Assembly (NCBI GenBank): GCA_019359155.1
Contig: JAHHHV010000017.1
Span: 1-50,558 of the forward strand
Direction: 5' to 3'
From: Pegethrix bostrychoides GSE-TBD4-15B
GTDB taxonomy: Bacteria > Cyanobacteriota > Cyanobacteriia > Elainellales > Elainellaceae
DNA length: 50,558 bases
The notes under the pieces are model-generated. The model ran no database searches. It was given only the letters and a program-made list of their open reading frames with translations, and was not told the origin of the DNA. The translations under genes and the position numbers were made by a program. This document shows positions 6,458-15,398 of the stretch, in pieces (position 1 is the stretch's first letter; every line of letters starts with the position of its first letter).

Positions 6458-8401
6458 TCACCGACTGCCCGTCATCGAATTCTGCTGGATATACTGCAAA
6501 ATACCTCGCGCAATTGCGGCTGCTATCTGCGATTGGTAGGCAGCGTTGGCGAGGCGCGGCGCATCTTCGCTACCCGTCACGAACCCAGTTTCAACCAGCA
6601 CCGAAGGCATCGTCGTGTTTTTGATCACGTAAAACCTGGCCTGTCGAACCCCCCGATCCTTCATGCCCAAACTGCCGACCATGCTGGTTTGGATGGCCTG
6701 CGCCAAGCCTGCCCCGCTGGAGTAGTAGTAGGTTTCGATCCCGTTTACGTCTGGGCGATCCATCCCCATGGAGTTGGCATGAATGCTGACAAACAGATTG
6801 GCGCGAACCTGCTCTGCGATATCGACACGCGGCTGGAGATCGATTTCGGTATCGTCACTGCGCGTCAAGATCACCTGCACGCCCGACTGTTGCAGCAGAC
6901 TTGCTACCTGCTGGCTAATCGACAGCACAATATCAGCCTCGTGGATGTCGCCAATCCCCACTGCGCCCGGATCGCCGCCGCCATGCCCTGGATCGAGCGC
7001 CACCACAATGCGTCCGTTGGGAATGATGCTGGGCAGCGGACGGCTGGCGTTTGCGGCAGGCGGAGTCGCAGCAGGCCGCTGGAGCTGCAAGGCCAGCATC
7101 TGCGAGGACACCGCGTTCAGCTCGCCAAACTGCACTCCCGCCGCAGGCTGGATAGAAACCCTGACCGTATCGTCGTCCATCTGGATTAGCTGCACTCGCC
7201 GCAGCGGATCGGTGGCCGCAAACCGGGGGCCCGAGACCCGACTCGCCAACTGCGCTGGAGAGAGCGTCACAATATACATGCTCCCCTGCCACTGAGCGCT
7301 ATGCTCCACAGGCCGATCGGTTTGAATCACGAGCTGATTGCTGCTGACATTCAGGCTAATTCCTGCAACGGTGGCCATCTGGCGGGTCGGCGCAGTTAAG
7401 AGGCGAGCTGGCGAGGGCTGTTCGGCCAATCTGACGGCAGGTGCAGCAGAGGCAGCAGCAACAGGGGGGGCCGCAGCAGGCTGAGTTGGAGTCCGCACGG
7501 CAGCAGGGGTAAGCGGTTCAGGATCGGCAATCTTTGCTGCCGTCAGCGCGGCTTCAGGAGACAGCAAAATCTGGCTTTGGCTACTGCTAGCCTGCCAGTC
7601 CGGGCTGCGTCGATCCACCTTTAGCTCTAGCTCGACCACGTTACCGCTGCGCTGCCGCAGCGTGAGTTCGTTCACGCCATGCCGATTAATCTGCCGCTCT
7701 CGATTCGAGAGTCTAGACGCAATCTGGGTGTTTTCGAGCCGGACTGTTATCGTGCGTCCGCTGCGGCTGCGCTCAACAGAAACTTTGGCTGCTCCTTCTG
7801 CCCCTTGTAAGCCTATCCCTTGTAAGCCTAGCGATAGTCCAGCATCAGTGACTTGCAGGTTATCAATTTGAGCAATTTGAGGCGCTGGTTGAGTTGGTTG
7901 AGGAGATGCGGCTGGAGTGCGGCGAGCGGGGGCGGGCGAGGCTGGAAGGGCGGGTGGCGGCGAGGTCACGAGCGCAGGTGCGGGAGCAGCAACCAACTGC
8001 GGCTGAGGCAGCTGCACCGTCCACTGGGTCGGCGAGATACCCCGGAAGCGAATCTGCTGCGGGTCAAGCGTATAGCCCGGAGACAGTTCGACCACAATCC
8101 GAGTTGTGCTGGCATCTAGCTCGCTAATCCGGACGCGCTGCACGCCGCCACCAATTTCCTGCGTAATCGCCGCCTGCCCCGATTTTGTGCCCGGCAGGTC
8201 AATCACGAGCTGAGCTGGGTTAGGCAAGAGCTGAGCGCGAGGCTGAACCGCTTCGTCAGTGGTGAACCCAAACTGATTTTGGTTGGCATCAAAATGCCAG
8301 CTGGTAATTTGACTCGCCAGGGCTGGAGCAGCCAAACCCAGGCCAATCAAGCTCGAAACGAAGCTAGCCGAAAAGCTGGGAACAAATCTATGGAGTTTCA
8401 A
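6458..8401 (-). CDS. amiC: N-acetylmuramoyl-L-alanine amidase with AMIN domains
   Basis: A 647-residue periplasmic cell-wall amidase that cleaves the lactyl-amide bond between MurNAc and the peptide stem. A signal peptide (residues 1-29, ending APALA) is followed by an AMIN domain (~30-125), a Pro/Ala linker, a central AMIN-like stretch and another AMIN domain (~345-435). The catalytic amidase_3 domain (~465-640) shows its zinc/catalytic residues: 'LDPGHGG', 'HEADIVL', 'SIHANS' and 'VLVETGF'. The frame opens at TTG (8399-8401) with AAAGGG upstream; no in-frame ATG precedes the signal peptide. Cyanobacterial AmiC homologues act in cell separation and septal peptidoglycan remodelling. Confidence 0.92.
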   Translation of the reverse strand: MKLHRFVPSFSASFVSSLIGLGLAAPALASQITSWHFDANQNQFGFTTDEAVQPRAQLLPNPAQLVIDLPGTKSGQAAITQEIGGGVQRVRISELDASTTRIVVELSPGYTLDPQQIRFRGISPTQWTVQLPQPQLVAAPAPALVTSPPPALPASPAPARRTPAASPQPTQPAPQIAQIDNLQVTDAGLSLGLQGIGLQGAEGAAKVSVERSRSGRTITVRLENTQIASRLSNRERQINRHGVNELTLRQRSGNVVELELKVDRRSPDWQASSSQSQILLSPEAALTAAKIADPEPLTPAAVRTPTQPAAAPPVAAASAAPAVRLAEQPSPARLLTAPTRQMATVAGISLNVSSNQLVIQTDRPVEHSAQWQGSMYIVTLSPAQLASRVSGPRFAATDPLRRVQLIQMDDDTVRVSIQPAAGVQFGELNAVSSQMLALQLQRPAATPPAANASRPLPSIIPNGRIVVALDPGHGGGDPGAVGIGDIHEADIVLSISQQVASLLQQSGVQVILTRSDDTEIDLQPRVDIAEQVRANLFVSIHANSMGMDRPDVNGIETYYYSSGAGLAQAIQTSMVGSLGMKDRGVRQARFYVIKNTTMPSVLVETGFVTGSEDAPRLANAAYQSQIAAAIARGILQYIQQNSMTGSR

Positions 8402-8904
8402 GTTGCGTCTACCCTTTACCCGGTTGAATCTGCATGGCTCGATCTTGCACCCCGACTGCTGCTGGTCATGCTATTAATCCTGCGGGCAGCTCAACCGCCC
8501 TAAAGACTAGCCACTAACTCTATCCAAAAAATCCAAACTCGCAAGCTGTTTTTCAGCTAAATTTCAATTTTTTTTGCCCAAAAAATTATTGCCACCTAGA
8601 TCGCCAGCCGATTGCCAGACTCGCAGGCAAACCAGTTCGCAGCAGGCTCGATGGAAACTAGATATCTCGTTGCAACTCTTAACGATATTGGCTTTGAGCC
8701 AGCTCCTGAGCTTGGTAGACTCTTGATAGACTAAATAAAGCATGTAAGGCTGAGAAGGTGTACAAAGGCGGGCGTAAGACGGGCGCTGGCTAAGTTGAGC
8801 CATCCGTCGCTCGGTTTTTGCCTTCCGGTTTTTATAGCTGCATATTTACTAATGCTGGGTGGCTGCAAGTCCCCAATCCTATCAAGCGAGAAGCGACGTT
8901 ACCC
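8402..8904. other. 503-base divergent intergenic region, amidase/acsF
   Basis: Promoters for the minus-strand amidase and plus-strand acsF must lie here. It contains a poly-T stretch (8565-8574) and A/T-rich segments around 8720-8740, but I could not choose a convincing -35/-10 pair. The 79-residue minus-strand frame at 8564-8803 has no recognisable features and is probably not a gene. Confidence 0.5.
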
Positions 8905-9978
8905 ATGGTAGATTCTCTTAAAAGACCCGAACTCGAAGAACTGCGCCCCGGCGTTAAGCGGCCTGCTGAAGACAGCATCTTGACTCCTCGCTTCTACACC
9001 ACAGACTTCGAGGAAATGGCGCGGATGGATATCACCGCCAACGAAGACGAGCTGCGAGCCATCCTGGAAGAGTTTCGCACGGACTACAACCGCCATCACT
9101 TCGTCCGCAGTGACGAATTTAAGCAGTCTTGGGATCATCTAGATGGTGAAACCCGCAGGCTGTTCATGGAGTTTTTAGAGCGCTCCTGCACCGCCGAGTT
9201 TTCTGGGTTTCTGCTCTACAAAGAGCTGTCGCGCAAGCTGAAAGACACAAGCCCGCTGCTGGCCGAATGCTTCCTGCTGATGTCCCGCGACGAGGCGCGA
9301 CATGCTGGATTCCTTAATAAAGCCATGTCCGACTTTGGCCTCCAGCTCGATCTTGGCTTCCTGACCGAGAGCAAGAGCTACACCTTCTTTAAGCCCAAGT
9401 TCATCTTCTACGCCACTTATCTCTCGGAGAAAATTGGCTACTGGCGCTACATCACCATTTTCCGCCATCTAGAAGCCCACCCCGAACATCGCATCTACCC
9501 GATTTTCCGGTTCTTTGAAAACTGGTGCCAGGACGAGAATCGGCATGGCGACTTCTTTGACGCGATTATGAAATCGCAGCCGCAGTTTCTCAACAACTGG
9601 CGGGCGCGCCTCTGGAGTCGGTTCTTTCTGCTGTCGGTCTTTGCGACGATGTATCTCAATGACCTTCAGCGCTCTGGTTTCTATGCCTCCTTGGGGCTAG
9701 ATGCCCGCGATTATGACATTGAGGTGATCCGCAAAACCAACGCCACCGCTGGCCGCGTCTTCCCGCTGATCCTCAACGTTGATCATCCCCAATTCTTCGC
9801 GCTACTCGATGACTCAGCCGCCGCCAATGCCAAGCTAGCCGTCGCAGGCAAAAATTCACCCAAGCCGCTGAAGCTGCTGCAAAAGCTGCCCCACATCGCC
9901 AAAATTGGGGTCAACATGCTGCGCCTCTATCTGATCAAGCCGATCGACACGGCGCGGCTGGAAGGCTCGGTGAAATGA
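8905..9978 (+). CDS. acsF: Mg-protoporphyrin IX monomethyl ester (oxidative) cyclase AcsF
   Basis: A 357-residue di-iron monooxygenase that forms the fifth (isocyclic) ring of chlorophyll, converting Mg-protoporphyrin IX monomethyl ester to divinylprotochlorophyllide using O2. The rubrerythrin-like iron motifs are visible: '[11 protein letters not shown]' with '[10 protein letters not shown]' (EARH) and '[12 protein letters not shown]' (ENRH). Sequence and length match cyanobacterial AcsF/ChlA throughout. The frame extends upstream to a TTG at 8818, but ATG 8905 ([16 protein letters not shown]) is the family start. A strong terminator follows at 10054-10084, so it appears monocistronic. It shares the window with chlI and chlD of the same pathway. 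Confidence 0.97.
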   Translation: MVDSLKRPELEELRPGVKRPAEDSILTPRFYTTDFEEMARMDITANEDELRAILEEFRTDYNRHHFVRSDEFKQSWDHLDGETRRLFMEFLERSCTAEFSGFLLYKELSRKLKDTSPLLAECFLLMSRDEARHAGFLNKAMSDFGLQLDLGFLTESKSYTFFKPKFIFYATYLSEKIGYWRYITIFRHLEAHPEHRIYPIFRFFENWCQDENRHGDFFDAIMKSQPQFLNNWRARLWSRFFLLSVFATMYLNDLQRSGFYASLGLDARDYDIEVIRKTNATAGRVFPLILNVDHPQFFALLDDSAAANAKLAVAGKNSPKPLKLLQKLPHIAKIGVNMLRLYLIKPIDTARLEGSVK

Positions 9979-10053
9979 CCTGAACGCTGGCAGAATCTGA
10001 CAGATTCAGCTTGGCAAATTCATAGTTTCCTTTATAGTTTCTATTGCAAACCG

Positions 10054-10084
10054 GGTGGCGCTGAACGCAGCAGCCACCTTTTTT
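10054..10084 (+). terminator. rho-independent terminator after acsF
   Basis: GGTGGC-GCTG pairs with CAGC-A-GCCACC across an AACG loop (one bulged A), followed by six T residues at 10079-10084. It lies 76 bases after the acsF stop. Confidence 0.88.
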
Positions 10085-10118
10085 AAGGATATTTCTTAGC
10101 GCCTCTACTTTTCACGGC

Positions 10119-10370
10119 CTACTTTTCACAGCCAATGCCGTCGAAGTCACCGTCAAAGCGGTGTGGGTCAGGTTGCCGCACCTCAAATCTCCTGTGGGGG
10201 ATATCGCCGCAGTCTAGATCGGGGGGCGGAGGTGGAATACAGACGGTGGGGTAGGAGGCATCACAGTCCTGCTGTGCCTGCGCCACCAGCGTACCGCCGC
10301 CAAGCAGCGCTAGACCGCCGCCAAGCAGCAGGATTTTGTGGATAGGCTGAAGCATGGGCTTAAATCGCAT
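10119..10370 (-). CDS. small secreted excalibur-domain protein
   Basis: An 83-residue protein with a signal peptide (hydrophobic segment ILLLGGGLALLGGGTLVAQA) and a short mature domain: 'QDCDASYPTVC', a run of prolines, 'LDCGDIPHRRF' and the ending 'PHRFDGDFDGIGCEK'. The C-terminal 'D-x-D-x-DG-x-GCE' is the excalibur calcium-binding signature. The domain occurs attached to nucleases or alone in secreted proteins; the role of this stand-alone form is unknown. A second in-frame Met at residue 6 (10353-10355) could be the start. It is convergent with acsF. Confidence 0.75.
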   Translation of the reverse strand: MRFKPMLQPIHKILLLGGGLALLGGGTLVAQAQQDCDASYPTVCIPPPPPDLDCGDIPHRRFEVRQPDPHRFDGDFDGIGCEK

Positions 10371-10455
10371 GGGCTTAAATCACTCAAAGCTTTCATTACT
10401 ATTCAAAGCCTGCTCGCGCCATCCGCCGAGATTTGTAGGCTAATTAAATCTTTAG

Positions 10456-10485
10456 TTGTCAATTTGCGAAACCGCTTGCTATATT
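10456..10485 (+). promoter_or_regulatory. sigma-70-type promoter of the initiator tRNA
   Basis: TTGTCA at 10456-10461 and TATATT at 10480-10485 are separated by 18 bases and place a transcription start a few bases before the tRNA at 10500. Confidence 0.6.
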
Positions 10486-10499
10486 AGTCGAGGTGATAT

Positions 10500-10576
<77 letters not shown>

Positions 10577-10595
10577 GTTGGAACATTGGCAACAC

Positions 10596-10630
10596 AAAAA
10601 GCCTCACAGGTTACTCTGCGAGGCTTTTTG
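10596..10630. terminator. bidirectional terminator between tRNA-fMet and GT2 gene
   Basis: AAAAAGCCTC (10596-10605) pairs with GAGGCTTTTT (10620-10629), and CAG/CTG extends the stem. The A-run on one side and T-run on the other let it terminate the tRNA (plus) and the glycosyltransferase (minus), which stops at 10658. Confidence 0.88.
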
Positions 10631-10657
10631 ATGGGCACTGAAATTTGGCTGCTAAAT

Positions 10658-11641
10658 TTACCAGTAGCGATGCTTCAGCTTCCAAGCCAAATGCCCAAAC
10701 TCGCGATTGCGAATCCCCACCACCGAGAGCAGGTAGGAGTAGCAGTAGGCCAAGACCTGGATTAGTTGCCTGGGCGAGAGCTGCAAGCTGGGCGGATCGA
10801 AGCGAGGCCAGTCTTGGTCGCTGACCTGAGCGAGGTATTGAGTAAACCAGTCAGGATTGGTGGTAGCTAGCTTCATCAAGATTGCCTTGGCAGCTTCGCC
10901 TCCACCAAATAGCGAGCGCATGCAAAAATCCACGTGGCGCTGCGTATATTCAGCGGTGATGGTGCGTTTGCGCGCGGCAATCCAGTAGCTGATCTTGCGA
11001 TCACGCGGCGTATTGCCACAGCGGACGCTGGGCTGATCGACAAGCCGCATGTAGCCCCGGCTCAGACCAGTCTCTGAGCTAATTTCGTACCAGTTGGTCA
11101 GCACTGTTGAGGCCAAATAGGCATCATCTAAAACAATGCCCGCTGGAATATGGAGATTTCTGGCAATTTCGCCGCGCAGCGCATAGCACTTGCCGTCTAC
11201 CCAGTCTCGATTCACAACCTCCTGCTTGGCATTGATCACCTGCCCACCCGCAATCCGACAGTCTGGGAGTTGCTCCAGCAGCTTAACTAAGCGAGCAAGG
11301 CTCTCTCCGTCACAAAGCACCACATCTGCATCTAGCAAAATATAGCAGTCAGCAGGTTTGGCTAATTGATGCACAAAATAGTTCCAGGCTGCACATTTGT
11401 CAGCAGTTGGCAGCTCTACTACTTGGGTTTTGATCTGGTGGCAGTCGGAGTGAAAATCAGCAAGCTGAGCTTTGGCCACGGCGGCCATGTTGTCCTGTGA
11501 CCCGTTCGAGATAACGCTAATCTCAATAGGACAATCTCGACTGAGCAATGTCTGTGCTCTCAGAGAATCGAGCAGGTAGACAATCCCGTAGGCTTCGTTG
11601 TAACCTAAAATCCCGATCGCTAGACTTTCAACCCTCGTCAT
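10658..11641 (-). CDS. family 2 glycosyltransferase
   Basis: A 327-residue GT-A-fold glycosyltransferase. The N-terminus shows the nucleotide-sugar fold: 'SLAIGILGYNEAYGIVYLLDSL', 'ISVISNGSQDN' and the DxD motif as 'ILLDADVVLC' near residue 104. The later 'VLDDAYLAS' may supply the catalytic Asp, followed by 'R-x2-R-x-I'-like 'RKRTITAEYTQRH' typical of processive or lipid-linked GT2 enzymes. No clear membrane spans, so it is probably cytoplasmic or membrane-peripheral. Donor and acceptor are unknown. It is isolated, with divergent GTPase upstream. Confidence 0.85.
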   Translation of the reverse strand: MTRVESLAIGILGYNEAYGIVYLLDSLRAQTLLSRDCPIEISVISNGSQDNMAAVAKAQLADFHSDCHQIKTQVVELPTADKCAAWNYFVHQLAKPADCYILLDADVVLCDGESLARLVKLLEQLPDCRIAGGQVINAKQEVVNRDWVDGKCYALRGEIARNLHIPAGIVLDDAYLASTVLTNWYEISSETGLSRGYMRLVDQPSVRCGNTPRDRKISYWIAARKRTITAEYTQRHVDFCMRSLFGGGEAAKAILMKLATTNPDWFTQYLAQVSDQDWPRFDPPSLQLSPRQLIQVLAYCYSYLLSVVGIRNREFGHLAWKLKHRYW

Positions 11642-11992
11642 ATGGTTCTTTCCCTTTGATGCAGACTGTCACAGTTTGCGAAGTTTGATTGATTCAGATC
11701 AATCGGCTCAACATAGGCATCACGTTACGCAGATTTCAGCCTTAGCCAAGTAGAGCTGAAATGTCTGAATAATGTTCAAATACTGTAGAGGGATATGCTT
11801 AGCTTTACATGACGCTTTGGAGCGATTCCGGAAAATCTGTCTTGAACTCGCGGCTCACGAAAAACTATTGATCCAGACTGAAAAATGGGATGGCACACCT
11901 CTTTTGAATAGGGAAATCCGACTCGCTTGTCAAGGTTTAACGACCCCCTGATCTGAGTAAAATAGAGTTGCCGTGATGTTGATGAGCCGAAA
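11642..11992. other. 351-base divergent intergenic region, GT2/GTPase
   Basis: It contains a small inverted repeat (ATTGAT-TCAG-ATCAAT, about 11688-11704) near the GT2 start and an AT-rich stretch before 11993. Minus-strand frames here are short and featureless. I see no RNA gene. Confidence 0.45.
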
Positions 11993-13459
11993 ATGACCTC
12001 CGAACTATTGAAACGTCCAATTCTGCTGGGTGGCCTAGGCATAACTGCCGCAGCTTGGCTGCTGCAAGGCTTTGATCCCGGCGTAATTCACTTGGGAAGC
12101 ACGGCAGTTTGGAGCGCGATTGCGGTTGGTTCTGGACTCTGGTGGTTCAAGCAGATGGGCAAGCCGCAGCCGATTGTGCAAACAGTGCAGACCATCGACC
12201 GAGCGGTAGTTGAGCAGAGATTTCAGGCGGTTACGACGCAGATTGACCAGCTTGCCCAGGAGTTGCTTTTGGCCAACTCTACGGCCAACTCTACGGCCAA
12301 CTCTGCGGAGCCAGCTGAACCCGAAATCACGCGAGCGCTGCGTCAGAAGCTGGCAGCGCTGGGTCAGGAGCTAGAGCGCCAAATGCTGAGAGTGGCGGTT
12401 CTGGGCAGTGCATCCGTCGGCAAAACGGCTCTGGCTCAAGCGCTGCCAGAGAGCCTGATGCCCGTCGCTGAGGTGACACTGACCCATAGCTCACCGGACG
12501 GCTCGCCCGATCTAGCGCAGCTATCTCATACCGATTTGGTGCTGTTTGTAATCTGCGGCGACTTGAGCGAGTCAGACTTTCAGACAGTGCAAACCTTGCT
12601 TCAGCAGCATTATCGACTGCTGGTGCTGTTCAACAAGCAAGATCAGTATTTGCCTGCCGATCGGCCTGTGATTTTGCAGCAGATCCGCAACCGCCTACAT
12701 CATCTGCTAGAGGCGACAGATATCATCGGGATTTCGGCTCAGCCTGCACCCTTGAAAGTGCGCCAGCACCAGGCTGACGGCACGGTTGAGGATCGGATTG
12801 AGCAGCCGACTTCTGAGCTGCTGTCCCTGCAAACGAGACTACAGCAGGCGATTGAACAGCCCAAATCGCTGGTGCTGGCTACCGTTTTTCGGCAGACAGA
12901 GGCGCTCAGCGCCATAGCGCGAGCCGAACTTAATCAATTGCGTCGCCGTCGAGCTATGCCAGTTGTGGAGCAATATCAGTGGGTAGCGGCGGCGGCGGCT
13001 TTTGCCAACCCGCTGCCCAGCCTTGACCTGCTGACAACGGCGACGATCAACGCTCAAATGGTGATGGATTTGGGAGCGCTCTACCATCAGCAGTTTTCGC
13101 TAGACCAAGCCAAAACTGTCGCGGCTAGCCTAGGTAGCCAGATGGTGAAGCTGGGCTTGGTTGAAATGGCGAGTCAGGCGATTTCACCACTACTCAAAAG
13201 CCATGCGCTCACCTATGTCGCAGGCGGCACGCTTCAGGGACTGAGCGCCGCCTATTTGACTCGCGTGGCGGGCTTGAGCTTGGTGGAATATTTTGAGGAG
13301 CAGAGCCAGTCTGAAACAACAGGTTCAGTTCAAATCGACGGCCTGGTGCAAAAAGTGAAGGCTGTGTTTCAGGACAATCAGCGCTCGGCGTTCCTGAAAA
13401 ATTTGGTTAAGCAGGGTTTGGCGCGGCTGCCTCAGGCTGCTCCAGGGGCTGGTGCCTAG
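11993..13459 (+). CDS. membrane-associated GTPase with DUF697-like C-terminus
   Basis: A 488-residue protein of a family common in cyanobacteria. Two hydrophobic segments at residues ~10-60 suggest membrane anchoring. A coiled-coil-like stretch follows, then a small GTPase domain: Walker A GSASVGKT near residues 138-145 and NKQD at about 214-217. The G3 motif is degenerate (no clear DxxG). The C-terminal ~200 residues (FANPLPSLDLLTTATINAQMV..., LTYVAGGTLQGLSAAYLTRVAG) match the DUF697/YcjF-like hydrophobic domain. A 12-base unit is repeated in tandem at 12273-12308 (NSTA repeats). Function unknown; the family is linked to membrane or envelope stress. Confidence 0.8.
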   Translation: MTSELLKRPILLGGLGITAAAWLLQGFDPGVIHLGSTAVWSAIAVGSGLWWFKQMGKPQPIVQTVQTIDRAVVEQRFQAVTTQIDQLAQELLLANSTANSTANSAEPAEPEITRALRQKLAALGQELERQMLRVAVLGSASVGKTALAQALPESLMPVAEVTLTHSSPDGSPDLAQLSHTDLVLFVICGDLSESDFQTVQTLLQQHYRLLVLFNKQDQYLPADRPVILQQIRNRLHHLLEATDIIGISAQPAPLKVRQHQADGTVEDRIEQPTSELLSLQTRLQQAIEQPKSLVLATVFRQTEALSAIARAELNQLRRRRAMPVVEQYQWVAAAAAFANPLPSLDLLTTATINAQMVMDLGALYHQQFSLDQAKTVAASLGSQMVKLGLVEMASQAISPLLKSHALTYVAGGTLQGLSAAYLTRVAGLSLVEYFEEQSQSETTGSVQIDGLVQKVKAVFQDNQRSAFLKNLVKQGLARLPQAAPGAGA

Positions 13460-13460
13460 C

Positions 13461-13694
13461 TTAAAAGGTCGGGTCATGCTCAGCATCCCAGCAGGTTTCG
13501 TCCTGCCAGGTGCGGCCTGTTTGCACACAGTCAGCCTCAGTCTTTAGCCAGGGAATTCCGGTTGAAAAAACGCTCTGCTGAGCTCCCATCAGCCAGGGCA
13601 AGAGTTCGCAGAGCCAGCCTCCAACCAAGGCGCTCAGCAATATTGCCAGCAGACTGGCTTTGGTTACAGCAACCTGCGAAGACTGACTTTTCAT
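13461..13694 (-). CDS. small single-span membrane protein, cyanobacterial
   Basis: A 77-residue protein: short polar N-terminus, one membrane helix (ASLLAILLSALVGGWLCELL) and a tail with 'GIPWLKTEADCVQTGRTWQDETCWDAEHDPTF' features, including two cysteines spaced 13 apart. I recall similar conserved hypothetical proteins in cyanobacteria but no function. The frame is open further upstream (to 13769), but the Met at 13694 removes an unusual hydrophobic leader. Its stop is 1 base from the end of the GTPase gene, so the two are tightly convergent. Confidence 0.6.
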   Translation of the reverse strand: MKSQSSQVAVTKASLLAILLSALVGGWLCELLPWLMGAQQSVFSTGIPWLKTEADCVQTGRTWQDETCWDAEHDPTF

Positions 13695-14023
13695 AAAGAT
13701 ACTGAAGATCTGAGGGAACACTGAAAAACCGTATCGGTACTGAGTAGAACTGAGTAGAACTGAGCGCAATCACGATTATTTCACGATTATTTTAGTTCAG
13801 GTGACTCGCACAACAAGCCTTAAAGTCACAAAATGTCCGAAATTACACCTAATTTTAAAGATAATGTGAAGTGCAAAAAGCAACACCCTGCAGATTACTG
13901 CGGTCGTGGCTGCGACAATCTACCCAGCTATTTCTTTAGTAGTTTTGGGATCGATATAAATTCATCTCTTAAAATCTATTTACACAGCGCCCTGTTATAT
14001 AACACCCTGAAGCATATCTAAAT
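13695..14023. other. 329-base AT-rich intergenic region with short tandem repeats
   Basis: ACTGAGTAGA is repeated about 2.6 times at 13739-13764, and TCACGATTATT occurs twice at 13770-13791. These lie upstream of the minus-strand small membrane protein. The 62-residue plus-strand frame at 13833-14021 lacks a ribosome-binding site and any family pattern; I do not call it. Confidence 0.55.
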
Positions 14024-15148
14024 CTATTCATCAATCTGCCACAGCTCTTTGTTGTAGCCTTCATCCAGCACTTTCTTAGGCCGCAGCACCAGAGTCAGCT
14101 TGCCTAAAATTGCCAGATCTGGCGCAGCCTCAAACCAATCGATTTGGATCTGTCCGGCGCGCTCTACCACAAAATAGCCGTCGGCATCCCATTGGCGCTC
14201 AGCGCGGTCAATTAGCAGCAGCACTTCTTCCACTTCCTCCGAGGCAGACTGCGGCGCATTGCCTTCGGGGAGCGCATTGCTTTCAGTCAAAATCAGCACC
14301 GGATCTTCAGCCGCTAGCACCACCTGCCAGCCCGGTAGCGCCGCCCAAGCACCTGCGCCCGCAAATCGCACCATCTGAAACTGCCCCTCGCTCACGGCTA
14401 GCGGCACTGCCTGTAGCTCAGAAGCAGTCAAGGGCAGCTTCCCTGCCACTGGCAGAATCCGAGGCTGGTCGTTAGCCGACTCCAGCCGATAAAACGGCAG
14501 ACGGGGAGCCTGACGGCTGCGGCTGATGCTGAAATCGGTCAGCAGCTTTTCGACTTCCCGGCGGGCTAAATCACTCTTGGCGAACCGCAGCGCTTGGGCA
14601 ATCAGCCGCGAGCGCATCTGGAGATCAGCCTGCTGTCGCGCCAGCTTCCAATAAAAATAGGCGACCGCATCATCGGGATAGGCTGCAAATTCGGCAGGCT
14701 GTCGCGCCAGCAGGCGGGCAAATTCTTTCAGCGCCTTGGCCACTTCATGCGCCCCCTCTGAGTCAATGCCGCGCTCAACTAATAGCGTCGCCGCCGCCAC
14801 GCGCTCAGGCTGAGTCAAAATCCGCAACTCGTAGAGTGAATCGCTGCCTGTCTGTTCAAATCGCTTCAGCACCGACTCAGATGCCCCGCCGCTCACCAGC
14901 GAGCTGTAAACCTGCGCCGCTACCGTCATCTGGTTTTGCTGAATCGGCTCAAATCCAGTCTCTTCAAAAATCTGCTGCTGCGAAAGTCCGCTCTTTTGCA
15001 GGGTTTGGCAGGCTTGCCCCCAAGCAACCCAGTTGCCTTCTTTGCGCCTGAGCGATTCTAGCAGCGGCTGTAGATCGGCTAGAGCGCTTGGATCAGAGCT
15101 GGAAGCCCCGCCGGAAGCAGGCAGATGGTCGGGAGGTTTAGCGGTCAT
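14024..15148 (-). CDS. raf1: Rubisco accumulation factor 1 (Raf1)
   Basis: A 374-residue chaperone that assembles Rubisco large subunits into RbcL8 before RbcS binds. The N-terminal Raf1-alpha region shows the conserved 'LRRKEGNWVAWGQACQ', 'SQQQIFEETGFEP' and 'QNQMTVAAQVYSSL' blocks. The middle helical repeat region (ALKEFARLLARQPAEF, YFYWKLARQQADL) follows, then the beta dimerisation domain (~220-374) with 'RLPFYRLESANDQPRILPVAG' and the ending 'LTLVLRPKKVLDEGYNKELW'. Length and order fit the cyanobacterial family. It stands alone; rbc genes are not in this window. Confidence 0.95.
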   Translation of the reverse strand: MTAKPPDHLPASGGASSSDPSALADLQPLLESLRRKEGNWVAWGQACQTLQKSGLSQQQIFEETGFEPIQQNQMTVAAQVYSSLVSGGASESVLKRFEQTGSDSLYELRILTQPERVAAATLLVERGIDSEGAHEVAKALKEFARLLARQPAEFAAYPDDAVAYFYWKLARQQADLQMRSRLIAQALRFAKSDLARREVEKLLTDFSISRSRQAPRLPFYRLESANDQPRILPVAGKLPLTASELQAVPLAVSEGQFQMVRFAGAGAWAALPGWQVVLAAEDPVLILTESNALPEGNAPQSASEEVEEVLLLIDRAERQWDADGYFVVERAGQIQIDWFEAAPDLAILGKLTLVLRPKKVLDEGYNKELWQIDE

Positions 15149-15325
15149 AGGGCGAAGGGCTGAGTGCAGGCTTAAATTTGAGTACAGTCTCTAATTCTAG
15201 TGGCTGTACTGCCTAAGCTGGCAGTTATGCAACACTTCGATTCAATTTCAGCAACTCTTTTCCAGCGATTCCTGCACCAGACTTGACGAATGGGACAGCA
15301 GCACGGCATTATAGTAGACGCACAA

Positions 15326-15398
15326 GGGGCTATAGCACAGTTGGTAGCGCGTCTCAATGGCATTGAGAAGGTCAGCGGTTCGAATCCGCTTAGCTCCA
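15326..15398 (+). tRNA. tRNA-Ala (GGC)
   Basis: A 73-base cloverleaf with anticodon GGC in the loop ATGGCAT between TCTCA and TGAGA. The acceptor stem GGGGCTA/TAGCTCC carries the G3-U70 wobble pair, the alanine identity element. Discriminator A73 is present and CCA is not encoded. Coordinates are good to within one base. Confidence 0.95.

Noticed and set aside
8564-8803. 79-residue minus-strand frame in the acsF upstream region
   Set aside because: No recognisable features and it overlaps the expected promoters.
13833-14021. 62-residue plus-strand frame
   Set aside because: No ribosome-binding site, low-complexity AT-rich origin and no family pattern.
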